Assembly: GCA_016718805.1 (NCBI GenBank)
Contig: JADKCP010000003.1
Coordinates: 558,001 to 622,000, forward strand
Reading direction: 5' to 3'
DNA from: Bacteroidota bacterium
Lineage (GTDB): Bacteria > Bacteroidota > Bacteroidia > UBA4408
Length of the DNA: 64,000 nucleotides
Position numbers and translations under genes: made by a program. Positions 52,079 to 62,194 of the stretch are shown in pieces (position 1 is the stretch's first letter; the number at the start of each line of letters is the position of its first letter). The notes beneath the pieces were generated by a model. The model was not told where the DNA came from and did not search any database. It saw only the letters and a program-made list of their open reading frames with translations.

Positions 52079-53917
52079 TTACATTTCTCTTCCAACAGGG
52101 TACAACAAATAATTTGCATCGTAGTACTTAGTTTTACTGTAAAACCAAGTTAATATAGCATAAGGATCTTTGGTAAAAGCGGCATCCTCCTTCATTTTTA
52201 ACTCAAACTCTTTTCGCAGCTCAGGTGATTCTTCCAGCATTTTCTTAGCATATGGCTCCATCACATATCCTTCAATGTACTCGGTTCGTTGAAAAATGGA
52301 ATGAAAAAATCCCCAACTAAAAAATGAATCCTTAGAACCGGGTTCCAACAACAAAATAGCTAAATCGCCCAAGGGCTGATCCGTTGAAACATAAGCTGAA
52401 CCTTGAGGGAAGGTATGTTTTTGCTTTTCGGTTTTGGTTGTTGCATTTACTTGCATACGTCCTTCAAAAGGCAGCACTTTTTTTTCATCGTTGCCAAAAG
52501 TATATTCCGAAATTCGATACATGTCAACGTTTACTTCTTTTGCTTCAGTGAGTAGTTCAAACTTAATTCCATGTAATTTCAATCGTTCAATTACCTCCTC
52601 ACAAGCTGCTGGAATCCAATAGGCTTTAGGGCGCTGAACATAGTTTTCTCCACTATTCATAGCATATTGCACACAGGTAGTTGAAGTTTTTTTTCCGGTA
52701 AATTCAACATAATCGCTATTCGTAATTGTTGAACGATGTTTTTTGGTTTCTACTGTAAGTAGGTTTATACTATCGTTTTTATGTTTGGAATTTTCTACGG
52801 TAGAAGTATTCGGAAGTGTCCAACTTAGCGGTATAGAACTGTTTCTAAGAGCAGCATCTTTTCGAGAACTATCACGCAGTGCATCCCCACTTTCAGCAAG
52901 CAAACGAAGTGTGTTTTCAAGTAATACATAAGTGCCTAAAACTCTTTGTTTGTAAGGTTTTAAACTATGGTTTTCAATCAACAGTGCTCCTAAGTGTCGC
53001 AAGTCGGCATACTCATTTGAAAAGCGTGGTCCACCCGAGTAAAAAATATTTCCTTCTTTAAAATCAGATCCATTATAGGCATTCATTAATGGACCGGGAA
53101 TATGATCTTCTGCTTGTAACTTCTGATATAAATAGGGTGTATATTTTTTAAATAGCCACGACGAAATAGCAGGAGAGTACCCGGGATTTTGAGCTCCAAA
53201 AGTAATGTCGTATTGATAATCGGTTCCATCGGTAACATGTATGTCCATATACAAAAGCGGATCATATTCATTAATAACCGCAATTACCGAGCGCAATTCT
53301 TTTGTATCCAGTTTAGTATAATCACGATTTAAATTCAGGTTTTGAGAATTAGTTCTCCAGCCCATGCTTTCGGGTCCGCGTTGATTAGGACGATTATAAT
53401 CAGCGTTTCTTTCATGTGCGTCTACGCTTAGAATGGGAATAAATAAAAAATTTACTTTGTCAATTAATTCCTTTTTCTTTCCCAAAGCAATATCTCTTAA
53501 TAACATCATGCCTGCATCTTTGCCATCAATTTCACCCGCATGAATTCCGGCTTGTACTAGCAACAATGGTTTAGTAGATTTTTTTAGATCGCTCGAGAGA
53601 ATCGATTTTTCGGTACTGGCCACAATCATTTTTATGGCACGTCCTTCAGGACTTATTCCTATTGTTACAAAATGCAAGAATGTAGAGCTTGAGCATAATT
53701 TACTAATCCAGTCGAAGGTTTCTTTGTAGGAAGGAGTAGTCGTAAAATTACTTAATTCACATGGAGTAATCCAAGGATTGTTTTTAGAATAAATAAGATT
53801 TTCGCTTTTGCCATGCCATTCCAATACAGGAGGCAGAGGAGCTTGAGCTAAGGAGTTATCAATGGAAATGCACTGAATAAGCACAACAAAACAAATCACT
53901 AGATGAATGTATCGCAT
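52079..53917 (-). CDS. M14-family zinc carboxypeptidase, exported
   Basis: About 612 residues from the ATG at 53917; signal peptide (NSLAQ). Zinc ligands H126 and E129 in GIHAGEIDGKD and the third His in YMDIHVTDG are present; the catalytic Glu is probably in LLIENHSLKPY. Family fit is the long M14 branch with substrate-Arg blocks (LNLNRDYTK). Likely removes C-terminal residues from peptides taken from the environment. 30 bases before the sialidase-like gene start and 16 bases after the methyltransferase stop. Confidence 0.88.
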   Translation of the reverse strand: MRYIHLVICFVVLIQCISIDNSLAQAPLPPVLEWHGKSENLIYSKNNPWITPCELSNFTTTPSYKETFDWISKLCSSSTFLHFVTIGISPEGRAIKMIVASTEKSILSSDLKKSTKPLLLVQAGIHAGEIDGKDAGMMLLRDIALGKKKELIDKVNFLFIPILSVDAHERNADYNRPNQRGPESMGWRTNSQNLNLNRDYTKLDTKELRSVIAVINEYDPLLYMDIHVTDGTDYQYDITFGAQNPGYSPAISSWLFKKYTPYLYQKLQAEDHIPGPLMNAYNGSDFKEGNIFYSGGPRFSNEYADLRHLGALLIENHSLKPYKQRVLGTYVLLENTLRLLAESGDALRDSSRKDAALRNSSIPLSWTLPNTSTVENSKHKNDSINLLTVETKKHRSTITNSDYVEFTGKKTSTTCVQYAMNSGENYVQRPKAYWIPAACEEVIERLKLHGIKFELLTEAKEVNVDMYRISEYTFGNDEKKVLPFEGRMQVNATTKTEKQKHTFPQGSAYVSTDQPLGDLAILLLEPGSKDSFFSWGFFHSIFQRTEYIEGYVMEPYAKKMLEESPELRKEFELKMKEDAAFTKDPYAILTWFYSKTKYYDANYLLYPVGREM

Positions 53918-53933
53918 ATAATCAGTTGAGTAG

Positions 53934-54524
53934 TTATATAGTAGGAATATTTTTTTTGCGGAGCTCAATCAACACTTCATTTCCTTTTCGTTTTTCAACA
54001 GAATTTGTGCATGGTTCAAATTTGATGAAATGAAAATGGGGTAGAAAAAGTTTTTCAAATTCCTCATTTGAACCTCCAAAAGGTGGTCCCGGGTTTTCGA
54101 ATTGAACATTGAACAGTACACCTCGAATACTGCCATTTTCACGCAGTAACGCATGGCATTTTTTTACGTAATCAGTTCGAAGTATAGGATCAATTGCACA
54201 CAAAAAGGTTTGCTCCAAAATCAAATCGTATGCTCCTTGGTGCTGAAAAAAATCACCTAGGACTATATTCAATTCACCTTTATTGAATTTGTTTTTTAAT
54301 TGTTCAACCGGAGAAGGTGCAATATCAATCACTGTAATATTGGTGAACCCTGATTTAATTAAATACTCAGCTTCATGTGCATTTCCGCAACCGGGAATTA
54401 GGATACTACAATTTTTATTGTCAAGGCTATCAATAATCTCCTTTAATGGAGGTGAAACGGATTTTAAATCCCACTGTGTTTCCTGGGTTTGATAGCGATT
54501 ATCCCAAAAAGATTTGTCGAGCAT
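53934..54524 (-). CDS. TPMT-family thiol/chalcogen methyltransferase
   Basis: 196 residues. SILIPGCGNAHEAEYLIKSGF is the SAM loop of the thiopurine-methyltransferase branch and the N-terminal block FWDNRYQTQETQWD its usual start. Members methylate thiols, selenium or tellurium, or halides. Upstream a TAAATTTG element at 54549-54556. First gene of a short run with the carboxypeptidase. Confidence 0.82.
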   Translation of the reverse strand: MLDKSFWDNRYQTQETQWDLKSVSPPLKEIIDSLDNKNCSILIPGCGNAHEAEYLIKSGFTNITVIDIAPSPVEQLKNKFNKGELNIVLGDFFQHQGAYDLILEQTFLCAIDPILRTDYVKKCHALLRENGSIRGVLFNVQFENPGPPFGGSNEEFEKLFLPHFHFIKFEPCTNSVEKRKGNEVLIELRKKNIPTI

Positions 54525-54670
54525 TGTGATGGAAATTTATTTGCTCTTCAAATTTACATATATAATTGAGTTTAAAATTCGGGACTTTTAGCAAATTTAA
54601 TTTTAGAATATAACTAAAGACAATTTCACGCTTTTAGATTGTCAAGCCAGTGCGATGTAATATTACTATT

Positions 54671-56107
54671 CTAAAATCGAAAAAGTACGGAGAAAATGAT
54701 TCTGTTTTCATTTTTAACTAAATCTGCTTGATAGCCCATAGAATTGCCAATTGGCGGATTCCAACCGTTGGGCGATGTTACACCACCATGTCCTGAAAAG
54801 TAAGGAGTATCGGTATGTCGAGTTACAAACTCAACACCGAAAGTGATGTATTCGTTGGGCATTAACTGAAATCCACTGGATGCATCCCAACCATTAAATT
54901 CATCTCCCGGATTTTGAGTCATTATTCCATTGCCGGTTGGTAGTAATGCAAGATATCTTCCGGGATTACTAATAACTCCGCCACCTGTTGTCCATGCAAA
55001 TTTTTGCTTTTTTCCAAACCAAATTCTGTTATACACCATTCCGCTTAAAAAATGTTGTGAAGGAGTAATACTATCACCATTAAATGGTCTTACTCCACCA
55101 CCGTTTTCAAAACCCAAATCAGCCGTAATTGAACAAGCAGCTTTGCTAATAAATTGGTTACCGGGTTGGTTAAAATAGCGCAAAACCAAACTATTGTCGG
55201 TATGAAAGCGCATACGATCTTTATTATTAGGTGTATCCCATCCAACGTACGAACTAGAAAGTATCGATACAGATTCTTTTGGTCGCCATTGAATTTGATA
55301 TCCAACTCCGGGAAGCTCATTAAACATCGCATAGGTTTGCCAGCCATTTACCAACCATAGTTCAAACTTAAATTTGCTGGTTGGAAAAATTTGTATGCGC
55401 GCTCCGGTAAAGAACCATGGAGTATTATCGGAAGTATAGGACGGTTGATAATTCCAGTTTTCAAAATTGTTGTAAGAAAGTAAACCAACATATGATTTAA
55501 ACAATCCAAAATCAACATTAATTCCATGTAGTTTATTAAAATGCATACCTGCATATCCTTCCGTTACATAGCGCAATGCATTGTATAAGTCGAATTGACC
55601 TCTTAGCGGAGTATTGTCATTTCTAGGTATTCCGGTTGCTCTGCTTCCAAATTGTAACATTAGTTTGGCGCGTGCTCCTGATTTAGTTTCATGAAATTCT
55701 CCTCCGGTTTCGATGTAAGAAATATTGAACTCATTACTCCTGAAAGTAGCTGTACTACCACTGTTGGTATGATCAATAGGATTGTTGAATGAATAATTGT
55801 AATTGCAGTCAATTGTAGTGCTGCCTGTAAAATACTTGCTATTAAGTAAAGATTTTGACTGTCGGTTATTCCCTTGTATCCAGTTAAAATCGCCCCATGA
55901 AAATGGTTCAACTATATTTTGTTCCATTTTAGTAGTATCGATTTGATCAATGTTCGCTAATTTTTTTGAATTTATTTCCAGTTTTAAACTATCGTATAAT
56001 TCTCGCTTAAGTTGGATAATTATTGCTTGTTTTTCAGCATCAGTCAGCGACTGTGCTTGAAGTTGAATGTTTACTAAAACAGCGACAAGTAAAAGTATTT
56101 TTTTCAT
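54671..56107 (-). CDS. Outer-membrane porin, OmpL-like/BBP2 family
   Basis: 478 residues with a signal peptide (NIQLQAQ), alternating beta-strands throughout and a terminal Phe (IFSVLFRF) that marks a beta-barrel. Blocks such as YVTEGYAGMHFNKLHGINVDFGLF and WPRLVNGWQ-type turns (here LWLVNGWQTY) fit the putative beta-barrel porin family that accompanies Kdp genes in Bacteroidota. Last in a minus-strand run with kup, so it probably lets potassium or small ions reach the inner membrane. Confidence 0.8.
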   Translation of the reverse strand: MKKILLLVAVLVNIQLQAQSLTDAEKQAIIIQLKRELYDSLKLEINSKKLANIDQIDTTKMEQNIVEPFSWGDFNWIQGNNRQSKSLLNSKYFTGSTTIDCNYNYSFNNPIDHTNSGSTATFRSNEFNISYIETGGEFHETKSGARAKLMLQFGSRATGIPRNDNTPLRGQFDLYNALRYVTEGYAGMHFNKLHGINVDFGLFKSYVGLLSYNNFENWNYQPSYTSDNTPWFFTGARIQIFPTSKFKFELWLVNGWQTYAMFNELPGVGYQIQWRPKESVSILSSSYVGWDTPNNKDRMRFHTDNSLVLRYFNQPGNQFISKAACSITADLGFENGGGVRPFNGDSITPSQHFLSGMVYNRIWFGKKQKFAWTTGGGVISNPGRYLALLPTGNGIMTQNPGDEFNGWDASSGFQLMPNEYITFGVEFVTRHTDTPYFSGHGGVTSPNGWNPPIGNSMGYQADLVKNENRIIFSVLFRF

Positions 56108-56117
56108 AATTGTATTT

Positions 56118-56414
56118 TTAGAATTTTATTTCAAAAGAGGAGTCAAGGAATTTTATGCTTCGGATATTTTTTTGAAAAATTATTTCGCCAATCAAGTATC
56201 CAAATGCATCAATTCCAACTGGCGATTTGCATTGATCATTCACAAAATGCCATCGGTCAATGGTTGGCACATCCATGGTTTCATCAGTATAGTAATGCGA
56301 CACAAATTTGCCGATCATACTACTTCCATTTTTTAAACGTATTTCGAGTGTCTTAGATTTTTGTGACACCCATTGATTGTAAAATTTCTCACAAGGTGAC
56401 GTGCTCATTTTCAT
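56118..56414 (-). CDS. Small uncharacterised protein in the potassium locus
   Basis: 98 residues without signal peptide or membrane segment. The middle LEIRLKNGSSMIGKFVSHYYTD followed by short strands suggests a small beta-barrel, with the G-x-x-x-G turn of an Sm-like fold, but this is a guess. Starts 26 bases inside the end of kup, and 10 bases before porin, so it is co-expressed. ATG at 56408 is an equal alternative start. Confidence 0.6.
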   Translation of the reverse strand: MKMSTSPCEKFYNQWVSQKSKTLEIRLKNGSSMIGKFVSHYYTDETMDVPTIDRWHFVNDQCKSPVGIDAFGYLIGEIIFQKNIRSIKFLDSSFEIKF

Positions 56415-58368
56415 CGGAAATATTTTTAACCAGCATCACCGTATTCGCTTGTTGAAATAACAATGGAACCTGCTCAACCAGAACATCGCTTTTTTCGAGA
56501 CCAAACGCTTTTTCATCACTTAAACCAAGGCGTTTTAAATAGAAATAACTTGATAACAGAATTCCCTCTTTTAAAGCAAATTCGTTTTCTATAGAAAGAA
56601 ATTTTTCAATAACTATAAATTTGAAATCCGGCTCAGCATTATATTTTGTTGAACCATCTCCGCGTACATGTAAATTTAATTTTCGATCTTCAACCAATTC
56701 CTGTACTATTTTTTTGAAGTACAATTCTGTTTTAGGTTGAATTCGGAAGCCTGCATTGATAGTGATTTTTATTACTTTATCATCTACCAGTTCTGAAACG
56801 CTATAGTTTAATGTAAAGGGTTCTTCTGTACGATGTATGTGAACAAACCAATATACATCGGCTCTTTTGGGCTTACGTGAAAAAATTGAATTAATAATTT
56901 TCTCTTCTATTTCGTGACGAGAATTCGCTTTTGTGAGATAAATCAAGTGTGTAGCTAGCTTTGGTATCGCTTCATCTGTGCTTAATTCTTTGATTTTATG
57001 TACATACTTACCCAGGTCAACAAATTTGGTAAATCGATTATTAATTTTTCTGGCTTTGTACCAAATGTACATGGTTAGAAAAATGAAGAGTTCAAAAAAT
57101 AAAAACATCCAGCGTTCTTTGATTTTAGCAATATTGGCAATGAAAAAAGTGCCTTCTATAAAAATGAAACTAAGAGCGATGAACAGTACAAGCAAGTAAT
57201 TCATCTTTTGTTTATAGTATAAATAGTAAGCTAGTAAGATGGTAGTCATCAACATGGTAATGGTTATACTGAAACCATAAGCAGCTTCCATGTGCGATGA
57301 GGTTTTAAAGTAAAGTATCATCAATACGCATCCTATCCAAAGAAGCATGTTAATACTTGGAATATATATTTGACCCTTTAATTCGGTAGGTTGGCGCACT
57401 GAAACGCGTGGCCAAAAATTTAAGTTCATTGCTTCATTAATCAGTGTGTAACTACCGCTAATCATAGCTTGTGAAGCAATTATTGTAGCTATAGTTGCAA
57501 TAATAATTCCCGGAATCAAAAACCACTGAGGCATGATTTGAAAAAATGGATTCATCCCATGCAAATAGTTTCCTTCGCCTAAATTCAATAACCAAACAGC
57601 TTGACCCATATAATTTGTAACCAAACATAATTTTACTCCAACCCATGTGATGCGAATATTTTTTCTTCCACAATGACCTAGATCTGAATAAAGCGCTTCG
57701 GCTCCGGTAGTTGCGAGAAATACTGCTCCTAATAACCATAGAGCACTTGGGTAGCTCCGTAAAAAATCTACTGCGAGTAATGGATTAATTGCCTGCAGAA
57801 TAGTTGGATGAAGTAGGATTTGATTGAATCCTAAGATAAAGAGCATCAAAAACCAAAAAAGCATAACAGGTCCAAATGTGCTCCCTACTTTTTTCGTTCC
57901 ATACCTTTGGAAAAAGAACAAACCGGTTAATAGAAGTAGCACAATTGGCACTGTTTGCAGTTCTTGCATTCCATTAAGAATAGTTAACCCTTCAACTGCG
58001 GATGCAACGGAAATTGGAGGAGTTAAAATTCCATCTGCGAGAAGTGTTGTTGCACCAATTATGGTTGGTATTGCCAGCCATTTGCCATTATTACGCACCA
58101 AGGCATATAGCGAAAATACTCCTCCTTCTCCATGGTTATCTGCCTTAAGTGTAAACCAGATATATTTTATGGTTGTTTGTAAAGTTAATGTCCAAATAAT
58201 ACATGAAAGACTACCATATAATAGCAATTCTGAAATTGGTTTTTCGCCAACAATTGCTTTTAATACATAGAGGGGAGAGGTACCAATGTCGCCATAAATA
58301 ATTCCTAGCGCAACCAGCAAAGTACTACCACTGATTTTTTCTTTTGAACTCTCTTTTAATTCTACCAT
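56389..58368 (-). CDS. kup: Kup-family potassium uptake protein
   Basis: 659 residues, proton-coupled K+ symporter. The N-terminus LLVALGIIYGDIGTSPLYVLKAI is the family's most conserved block; DNHGEGGVFSLYALVR and ATTGAEALYSDLGHCGR follow. Twelve membrane segments are predicted to about residue 440, then a soluble C-terminal domain. It is slightly longer than the E. coli protein. Downstream of the two-component genes in the same direction, with a 150-base gap. Confidence 0.93.
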   Translation of the reverse strand: MVELKESSKEKISGSTLLVALGIIYGDIGTSPLYVLKAIVGEKPISELLLYGSLSCIIWTLTLQTTIKYIWFTLKADNHGEGGVFSLYALVRNNGKWLAIPTIIGATTLLADGILTPPISVASAVEGLTILNGMQELQTVPIVLLLLTGLFFFQRYGTKKVGSTFGPVMLFWFLMLFILGFNQILLHPTILQAINPLLAVDFLRSYPSALWLLGAVFLATTGAEALYSDLGHCGRKNIRITWVGVKLCLVTNYMGQAVWLLNLGEGNYLHGMNPFFQIMPQWFLIPGIIIATIATIIASQAMISGSYTLINEAMNLNFWPRVSVRQPTELKGQIYIPSINMLLWIGCVLMILYFKTSSHMEAAYGFSITITMLMTTILLAYYLYYKQKMNYLLVLFIALSFIFIEGTFFIANIAKIKERWMFLFFELFIFLTMYIWYKARKINNRFTKFVDLGKYVHKIKELSTDEAIPKLATHLIYLTKANSRHEIEEKIINSIFSRKPKRADVYWFVHIHRTEEPFTLNYSVSELVDDKVIKITINAGFRIQPKTELYFKKIVQELVEDRKLNLHVRGDGSTKYNAEPDFKFIVIEKFLSIENEFALKEGILLSSYFYLKRLGLSDEKAFGLEKSDVLVEQVPLLFQQANTVMLVKNISDENEHVTL

Positions 58369-58522
58369 TAGCGCGATTTTGATTTCGCAAAATTCGGCGA
58401 TTCGCTATTGGTAAATAATAAAACAAGGTGGTAAAAGGATAAAAAATTTATAAAGAAGAATCAATCCAATTTTCAATTAGGATTATTTTCACTTCACAAG
58501 TTAGGCTCTAGGTAAATTGAAT

Positions 58523-59200
58523 TTAAATAAAACGATAACCAACTCCACTTTCGGTAAGCAGGTGTTTTGGGTGGTTTGCATTGTCTTCAATTTTTTTGCG
58601 AAGTGTACCTACAAACACACGTAAGTATTGTGTTTCCAATTGATATCCAACTCCCCAAATTTCTTTTAAAATAAATTGATGCGTCAACACGCGTCCTTCA
58701 TTTTTAGCGAAAAGTGTAAATAAGTTGTATTCAGTTGATGTAAGTTTTACGACTTGATTATTTTTTAGTAGTGTTCGTGCAGCAAAATCAATAGTTAAAT
58801 CAGCAAATTGTGCGCGAGTGATGCTCGGGTTTATTGTATTTCGTCGAATTGAGGCGCGTATACGAGCTAGCAATTCGCCACTGCGAAAAGGTTTAGTAAG
58901 ATAATCGCTTGCACCACTATCAAGCGCAGCTATAATCGCATCTTCACTATCTTGTACAGATAAAATAAGAATCGATTTTGTATACCAGCTACGCAGTTCC
59001 TTAAGCACTTCATGGCCACTTTTATCAGGCAAGCCAAGGTCCAATATAATCAACTCAGGTGGATGATTGGCAGCCAAAAGAATTCCTTCTTTTCCACTTA
59101 CTGCAGTTTGCACCTTATATCCATTACTTTCTAAAATAATCTGCAGTAATTTTTGAATTTGTGGTTCATCATCAATAATTAGGATTTCGGCTTTATTCAT
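58523..59200 (-). CDS. OmpR-family response regulator, KdpE-like
   Basis: 225 residues. Receiver domain: IIDDE (acidic pocket), phospho-acceptor D54 in ILDLGLPD, and K in LTKPF. C-terminal winged helix with FTLFAKNEGRVLTHQFILKEIWGVGYQLETQYLRVFVGTLRKKIE, closest in pattern to KdpE (the YLRVxVGxLRxKIE block). Expected to act on kup and the porin. Starts 59 bases after the kinase stop. Confidence 0.88.
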   Translation of the reverse strand: MNKAEILIIDDEPQIQKLLQIILESNGYKVQTAVSGKEGILLAANHPPELIILDLGLPDKSGHEVLKELRSWYTKSILILSVQDSEDAIIAALDSGASDYLTKPFRSGELLARIRASIRRNTINPSITRAQFADLTIDFAARTLLKNNQVVKLTSTEYNLFTLFAKNEGRVLTHQFILKEIWGVGYQLETQYLRVFVGTLRKKIEDNANHPKHLLTESGVGYRFI

Positions 59201-59259
59201 AGTCTTTCACCTGATTAATTAAGGCTTTTTCGATAAGATTATAATAAACATGTACTCAT

Positions 59260-60345
59260 TTACTCGTTTTTTAATTGGCTGATAAATGTTGCTTCAACCG
59301 GAAGTGTTAATTGGATTAGTACTCCACCTTCTGCTTTATTTTCTAAATCAATTTTTCCACCGTGTGCTTCAACAAATCCTTTTACAATTGAAAGTCCTAA
59401 TCCTACTCCACCAGCTTTTGAATTCGGCAAACGATAAAATTTGTCAAACACATTTTTGATTTCACTTTCCGGAATACCAGGACCTGAATCTTCTATAACA
59501 ATCGTTAAAATTTCATTTGAAAATGCTGTCATTACGCGAACAGTACTACCTTTTGGAGTGTATTGTAACGCATTGTGAATCAAATTTTGTAAAACATTTT
59601 CAAGTATACCGGAATCAATTTTTACCAGCGGAAAACTTTCTGTTGGATGAAAAATAAGTTCATGCTCACATGCAGATTCATTAAATTTTTGAATTACAGT
59701 AAATATCATTTCATTGATGTCGCACCAATCTCTTCTTAATAAAAGTATACCTGTTTCTAATCGGTTCATGTTAAGTAAATTTTCAACTTGCCTGTTTAGG
59801 CGCATACCTGCACGTTCAATTTCTTCAAGTAGTTGATTTTGCTGCTCTTTGGTAAGACCATGAGTAGCGTCTTTTAATGTATCAATAGCAGCAATTATAG
59901 TAGCTATTGGTGTGCGCATTTCATGACTCAGTGAATTCAACAAAGTTGTGTAAAGTTTTATGGTTTTCTCTTTTTCATCTTTATCCCTTGCTTTTGATTC
60001 GGCTTCACGAATTTTAAAAGTAAGAATAGCATTTACCATGGCTATAACGAAGTACATTAAAAACATCAGCAAGTCTTCTGTTGTACTAACGTGAAAAGTA
60101 AAAATGGGAGGTATGAAGAAAAAATTCCAACTTAGTGAACTAATAAGTGCAGCAAACAACACCGGCAATATATCGAACAGGCTTGCCAAAAGTGAAACAC
60201 ATACTAGTAACAACAGAGCAACTACTCTGTATCCTATATAATTTGATGAGAAGAAACAAACAATAGTAACTACTAGCACCAATGCCAAACTAATTGCAAA
60301 TTGCATTGGAAGCCTATATTGTCTATACGATGGAAAGCGATTCAA
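59260..60345 (-). CDS. Sensor histidine kinase, KdpD C-terminal half only
   Basis: 361 residues. Four membrane segments of the DUF4118 type at 12-110, then HisKA with phospho-acceptor H141 (SLSHEMRTP) and the ATPase N, G1 and G2 boxes (QNLIHNALQYTPKG, EDSGPGIPE, GGVGLGLSIVKG). The KdpD sensory N-terminus and Usp domain are missing; no separate gene for them is in the window. The transcription start is marked by TACCTTTG at 60365-60372. First gene of the potassium run. Confidence 0.88.
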   Translation of the reverse strand: MNRFPSYRQYRLPMQFAISLALVLVVTIVCFFSSNYIGYRVVALLLLVCVSLLASLFDILPVLFAALISSLSWNFFFIPPIFTFHVSTTEDLLMFLMYFVIAMVNAILTFKIREAESKARDKDEKEKTIKLYTTLLNSLSHEMRTPIATIIAAIDTLKDATHGLTKEQQNQLLEEIERAGMRLNRQVENLLNMNRLETGILLLRRDWCDINEMIFTVIQKFNESACEHELIFHPTESFPLVKIDSGILENVLQNLIHNALQYTPKGSTVRVMTAFSNEILTIVIEDSGPGIPESEIKNVFDKFYRLPNSKAGGVGLGLSIVKGFVEAHGGKIDLENKAEGGVLIQLTLPVEATFISQLKNE

Positions 60346-60364
60346 CTAGCTTAAGTTTATTATG

Positions 60365-60372
60365 CAAAGGTA
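60365..60372 (-). promoter_or_regulatory. Candidate promoter of the potassium operon
   Basis: Minus strand TACCTTTG, 20 bases before the kinase start. Confidence 0.5.
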
Positions 60373-60527
60373 AATTTATTGATATAAAGATTTTATAAGG
60401 AATTAAGCCAAAGTCCCACCCATCATCTTTCAATTAACTTTCTGCAGGAATACGAAAATGATTTTTTTAATCGTGCAACTTTCATCAAACTACATTAATC
60501 AGTGCAGATTTAATCTTAAATTTTGAA

Positions 60528-61484
60528 TCAGTTTGCTTTATTCAAACTTAAATTCATTTTCACAATTTGTTGAAAAATGTTTTGGTGTTTAAATATTTCT
60601 CTTTGACCATAGGTAAATGAATATGATGGATCATAAATATGCGTAGGTTCACTTTTTGCACCATTTACTTCAATTATCGAAAAATTACGTCCCAATTCTA
60701 AGTCTTCTAAAGTAGTGTATCGAATATCTAAACGTCCAAAATAGAATCCAGGAACCTTTCTTAACAGTGCATCAAATGTTTGCTCCAGTTTAGTTGTGAT
60801 ATACATTTTGCCATCATTAAATTCTGTACCTCTGTTATGATTTCCAAATGGAACTAAACATTTCTGCTTTCCGGAAGGTAAAATTTCATTCAAATTAATT
60901 TGCGTTTTTAATTTTGTAAGTTGTAATTCATAACGAGGATTTTTTCTCAACAATTCTTCAAGTGTATTTAACCCATTTCCTTCAACAGTTAAAAATTTTT
61001 TAAGGGTAATACCGCTTATTTTTCCATGCTTTTGATTTGGCAACCGCCAATAAAATAAGCCCAATTCATTGGGATAATCAATTAGCTCCTGAATCAAAAA
61101 ATTAGCTTTAATCTCCTTCTGGTAAGCAAGCAATTCAGTGTTGTTGCAAACTTTCTTCACACCCACACCTCTGCACCCAATATCAGGCTTAACAATTACA
61201 GGAAAACGAAGTGAATGTTCCTTCAACAACAAATCAAAATTGTAGCTAGCTTCTTTTTTAATCAAGAGTGTGTATGGATATATACCACTGGGAAGCAGTT
61301 TGTAAATTTCATATTTACTATCCCCATATAGTCCACCATTTTTAATAGCAGGATTGGAATGTCGATAGAAGGAGAAGGAACGAAATTTTAGAGCATACCA
61401 ACACCATAAAAAAAAGGTAGGTAAATACACAAGGTATACCGGCCAATATTCCCAATGCCTTATTTTATGCAACCACAATTTCAT
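60528..61484 (-). CDS. ATP-grasp family ligase
   Basis: 318 residues. An N-terminal membrane-like stretch (YLVYLPTFFLWCWYAL) precedes the ATP-grasp body; FPVIVKPDIGCRGVGVKKV is the nucleotide-binding loop and RLDIRY / IEVNGAKSEPTHIYDP hold the metal-binding Asp, Glu and Asn. Forms a carboxylate-amine or similar bond with ATP; the substrate is unknown. Overlaps the NRDE gene by 4 bases (ATGA). Confidence 0.78.
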   Translation of the reverse strand: MKLWLHKIRHWEYWPVYLVYLPTFFLWCWYALKFRSFSFYRHSNPAIKNGGLYGDSKYEIYKLLPSGIYPYTLLIKKEASYNFDLLLKEHSLRFPVIVKPDIGCRGVGVKKVCNNTELLAYQKEIKANFLIQELIDYPNELGLFYWRLPNQKHGKISGITLKKFLTVEGNGLNTLEELLRKNPRYELQLTKLKTQINLNEILPSGKQKCLVPFGNHNRGTEFNDGKMYITTKLEQTFDALLRKVPGFYFGRLDIRYTTLEDLELGRNFSIIEVNGAKSEPTHIYDPSYSFTYGQREIFKHQNIFQQIVKMNLSLNKAN

Positions 61485-62194
61485 TTTATAATTTCAGTTA
61501 GTTGCAGCTGTTTGTTTTGAAGCAAGTCAATATGTGTTAAAGTAAATCGGTCATGCTCAATTACACATTGAGTAATGTTTTTGGTGAGTAGTTGTTGATT
61601 GCGATTGATGATTAAACCATTCTCCTTATCTTTAACTTCGGTGCCGGTATGGAAGTTTAGCAAACCATCCGGGTCAATTGTTCCTGTGGTTGATTCCAGA
61701 AATTCATTGAACCAAATTTTTCTTTTTTCAATGGCTGCTTTTTCATAAAGTGTAGCCGATGACCAAATATGAGGAATTGATGTATCCAACTGTAAATATG
61801 ATTTTTCCTTTTCATCCCACCGTAACTGATGCAATTCATCTCCAGTAAAAACTATAAGTGTAAAGGGTTCAATGCTAGTTAAGTTTATTTGTCCCCATGT
61901 TTCAATTAACTCATCGGCACTTAACAAATCCAGTAAAATTAATCCCCTGCTTCGTTTATAAGGTGGTTGATGATGATGTTTTTTATCGGCACCGTTCAGC
62001 AATACGAAAGTTCGGCCTGAAGTATCTACTGCAAACCAGGTTCCTTGTGCTAAAGGATCTTGAGGAAAGTATACAGCTTTGTTTTGATAGTGATGCAAAG
62101 TTGGAAATAATGCAGCCGGCCTGCTAATGTGTTCGTCACGGTTAGAGGTAACAATTGTTTTACTTGCGCTTTTGTAAAAGGTTACTGTGCACAT
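61481..62194 (-). CDS. NRDE-family (TANGO2-like) protein
   Basis: 237 residues starting MCTVTFYK, with the signature TSNRDEHISRPA; Cys2 is the family's conserved N-terminal residue, as in Ntn-type enzymes. NRDE proteins are related to heme or lipid handling in eukaryotes; a bacterial role is not settled. Starts 13 bases inside the DinB gene and overlaps the ATP-grasp start. Confidence 0.87.
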   Translation of the reverse strand: MCTVTFYKSASKTIVTSNRDEHISRPAALFPTLHHYQNKAVYFPQDPLAQGTWFAVDTSGRTFVLLNGADKKHHHQPPYKRSRGLILLDLLSADELIETWGQINLTSIEPFTLIVFTGDELHQLRWDEKEKSYLQLDTSIPHIWSSATLYEKAAIEKRKIWFNEFLESTTGTIDPDGLLNFHTGTEVKDKENGLIINRNQQLLTKNITQCVIEHDRFTLTHIDLLQNKQLQLTEIIK

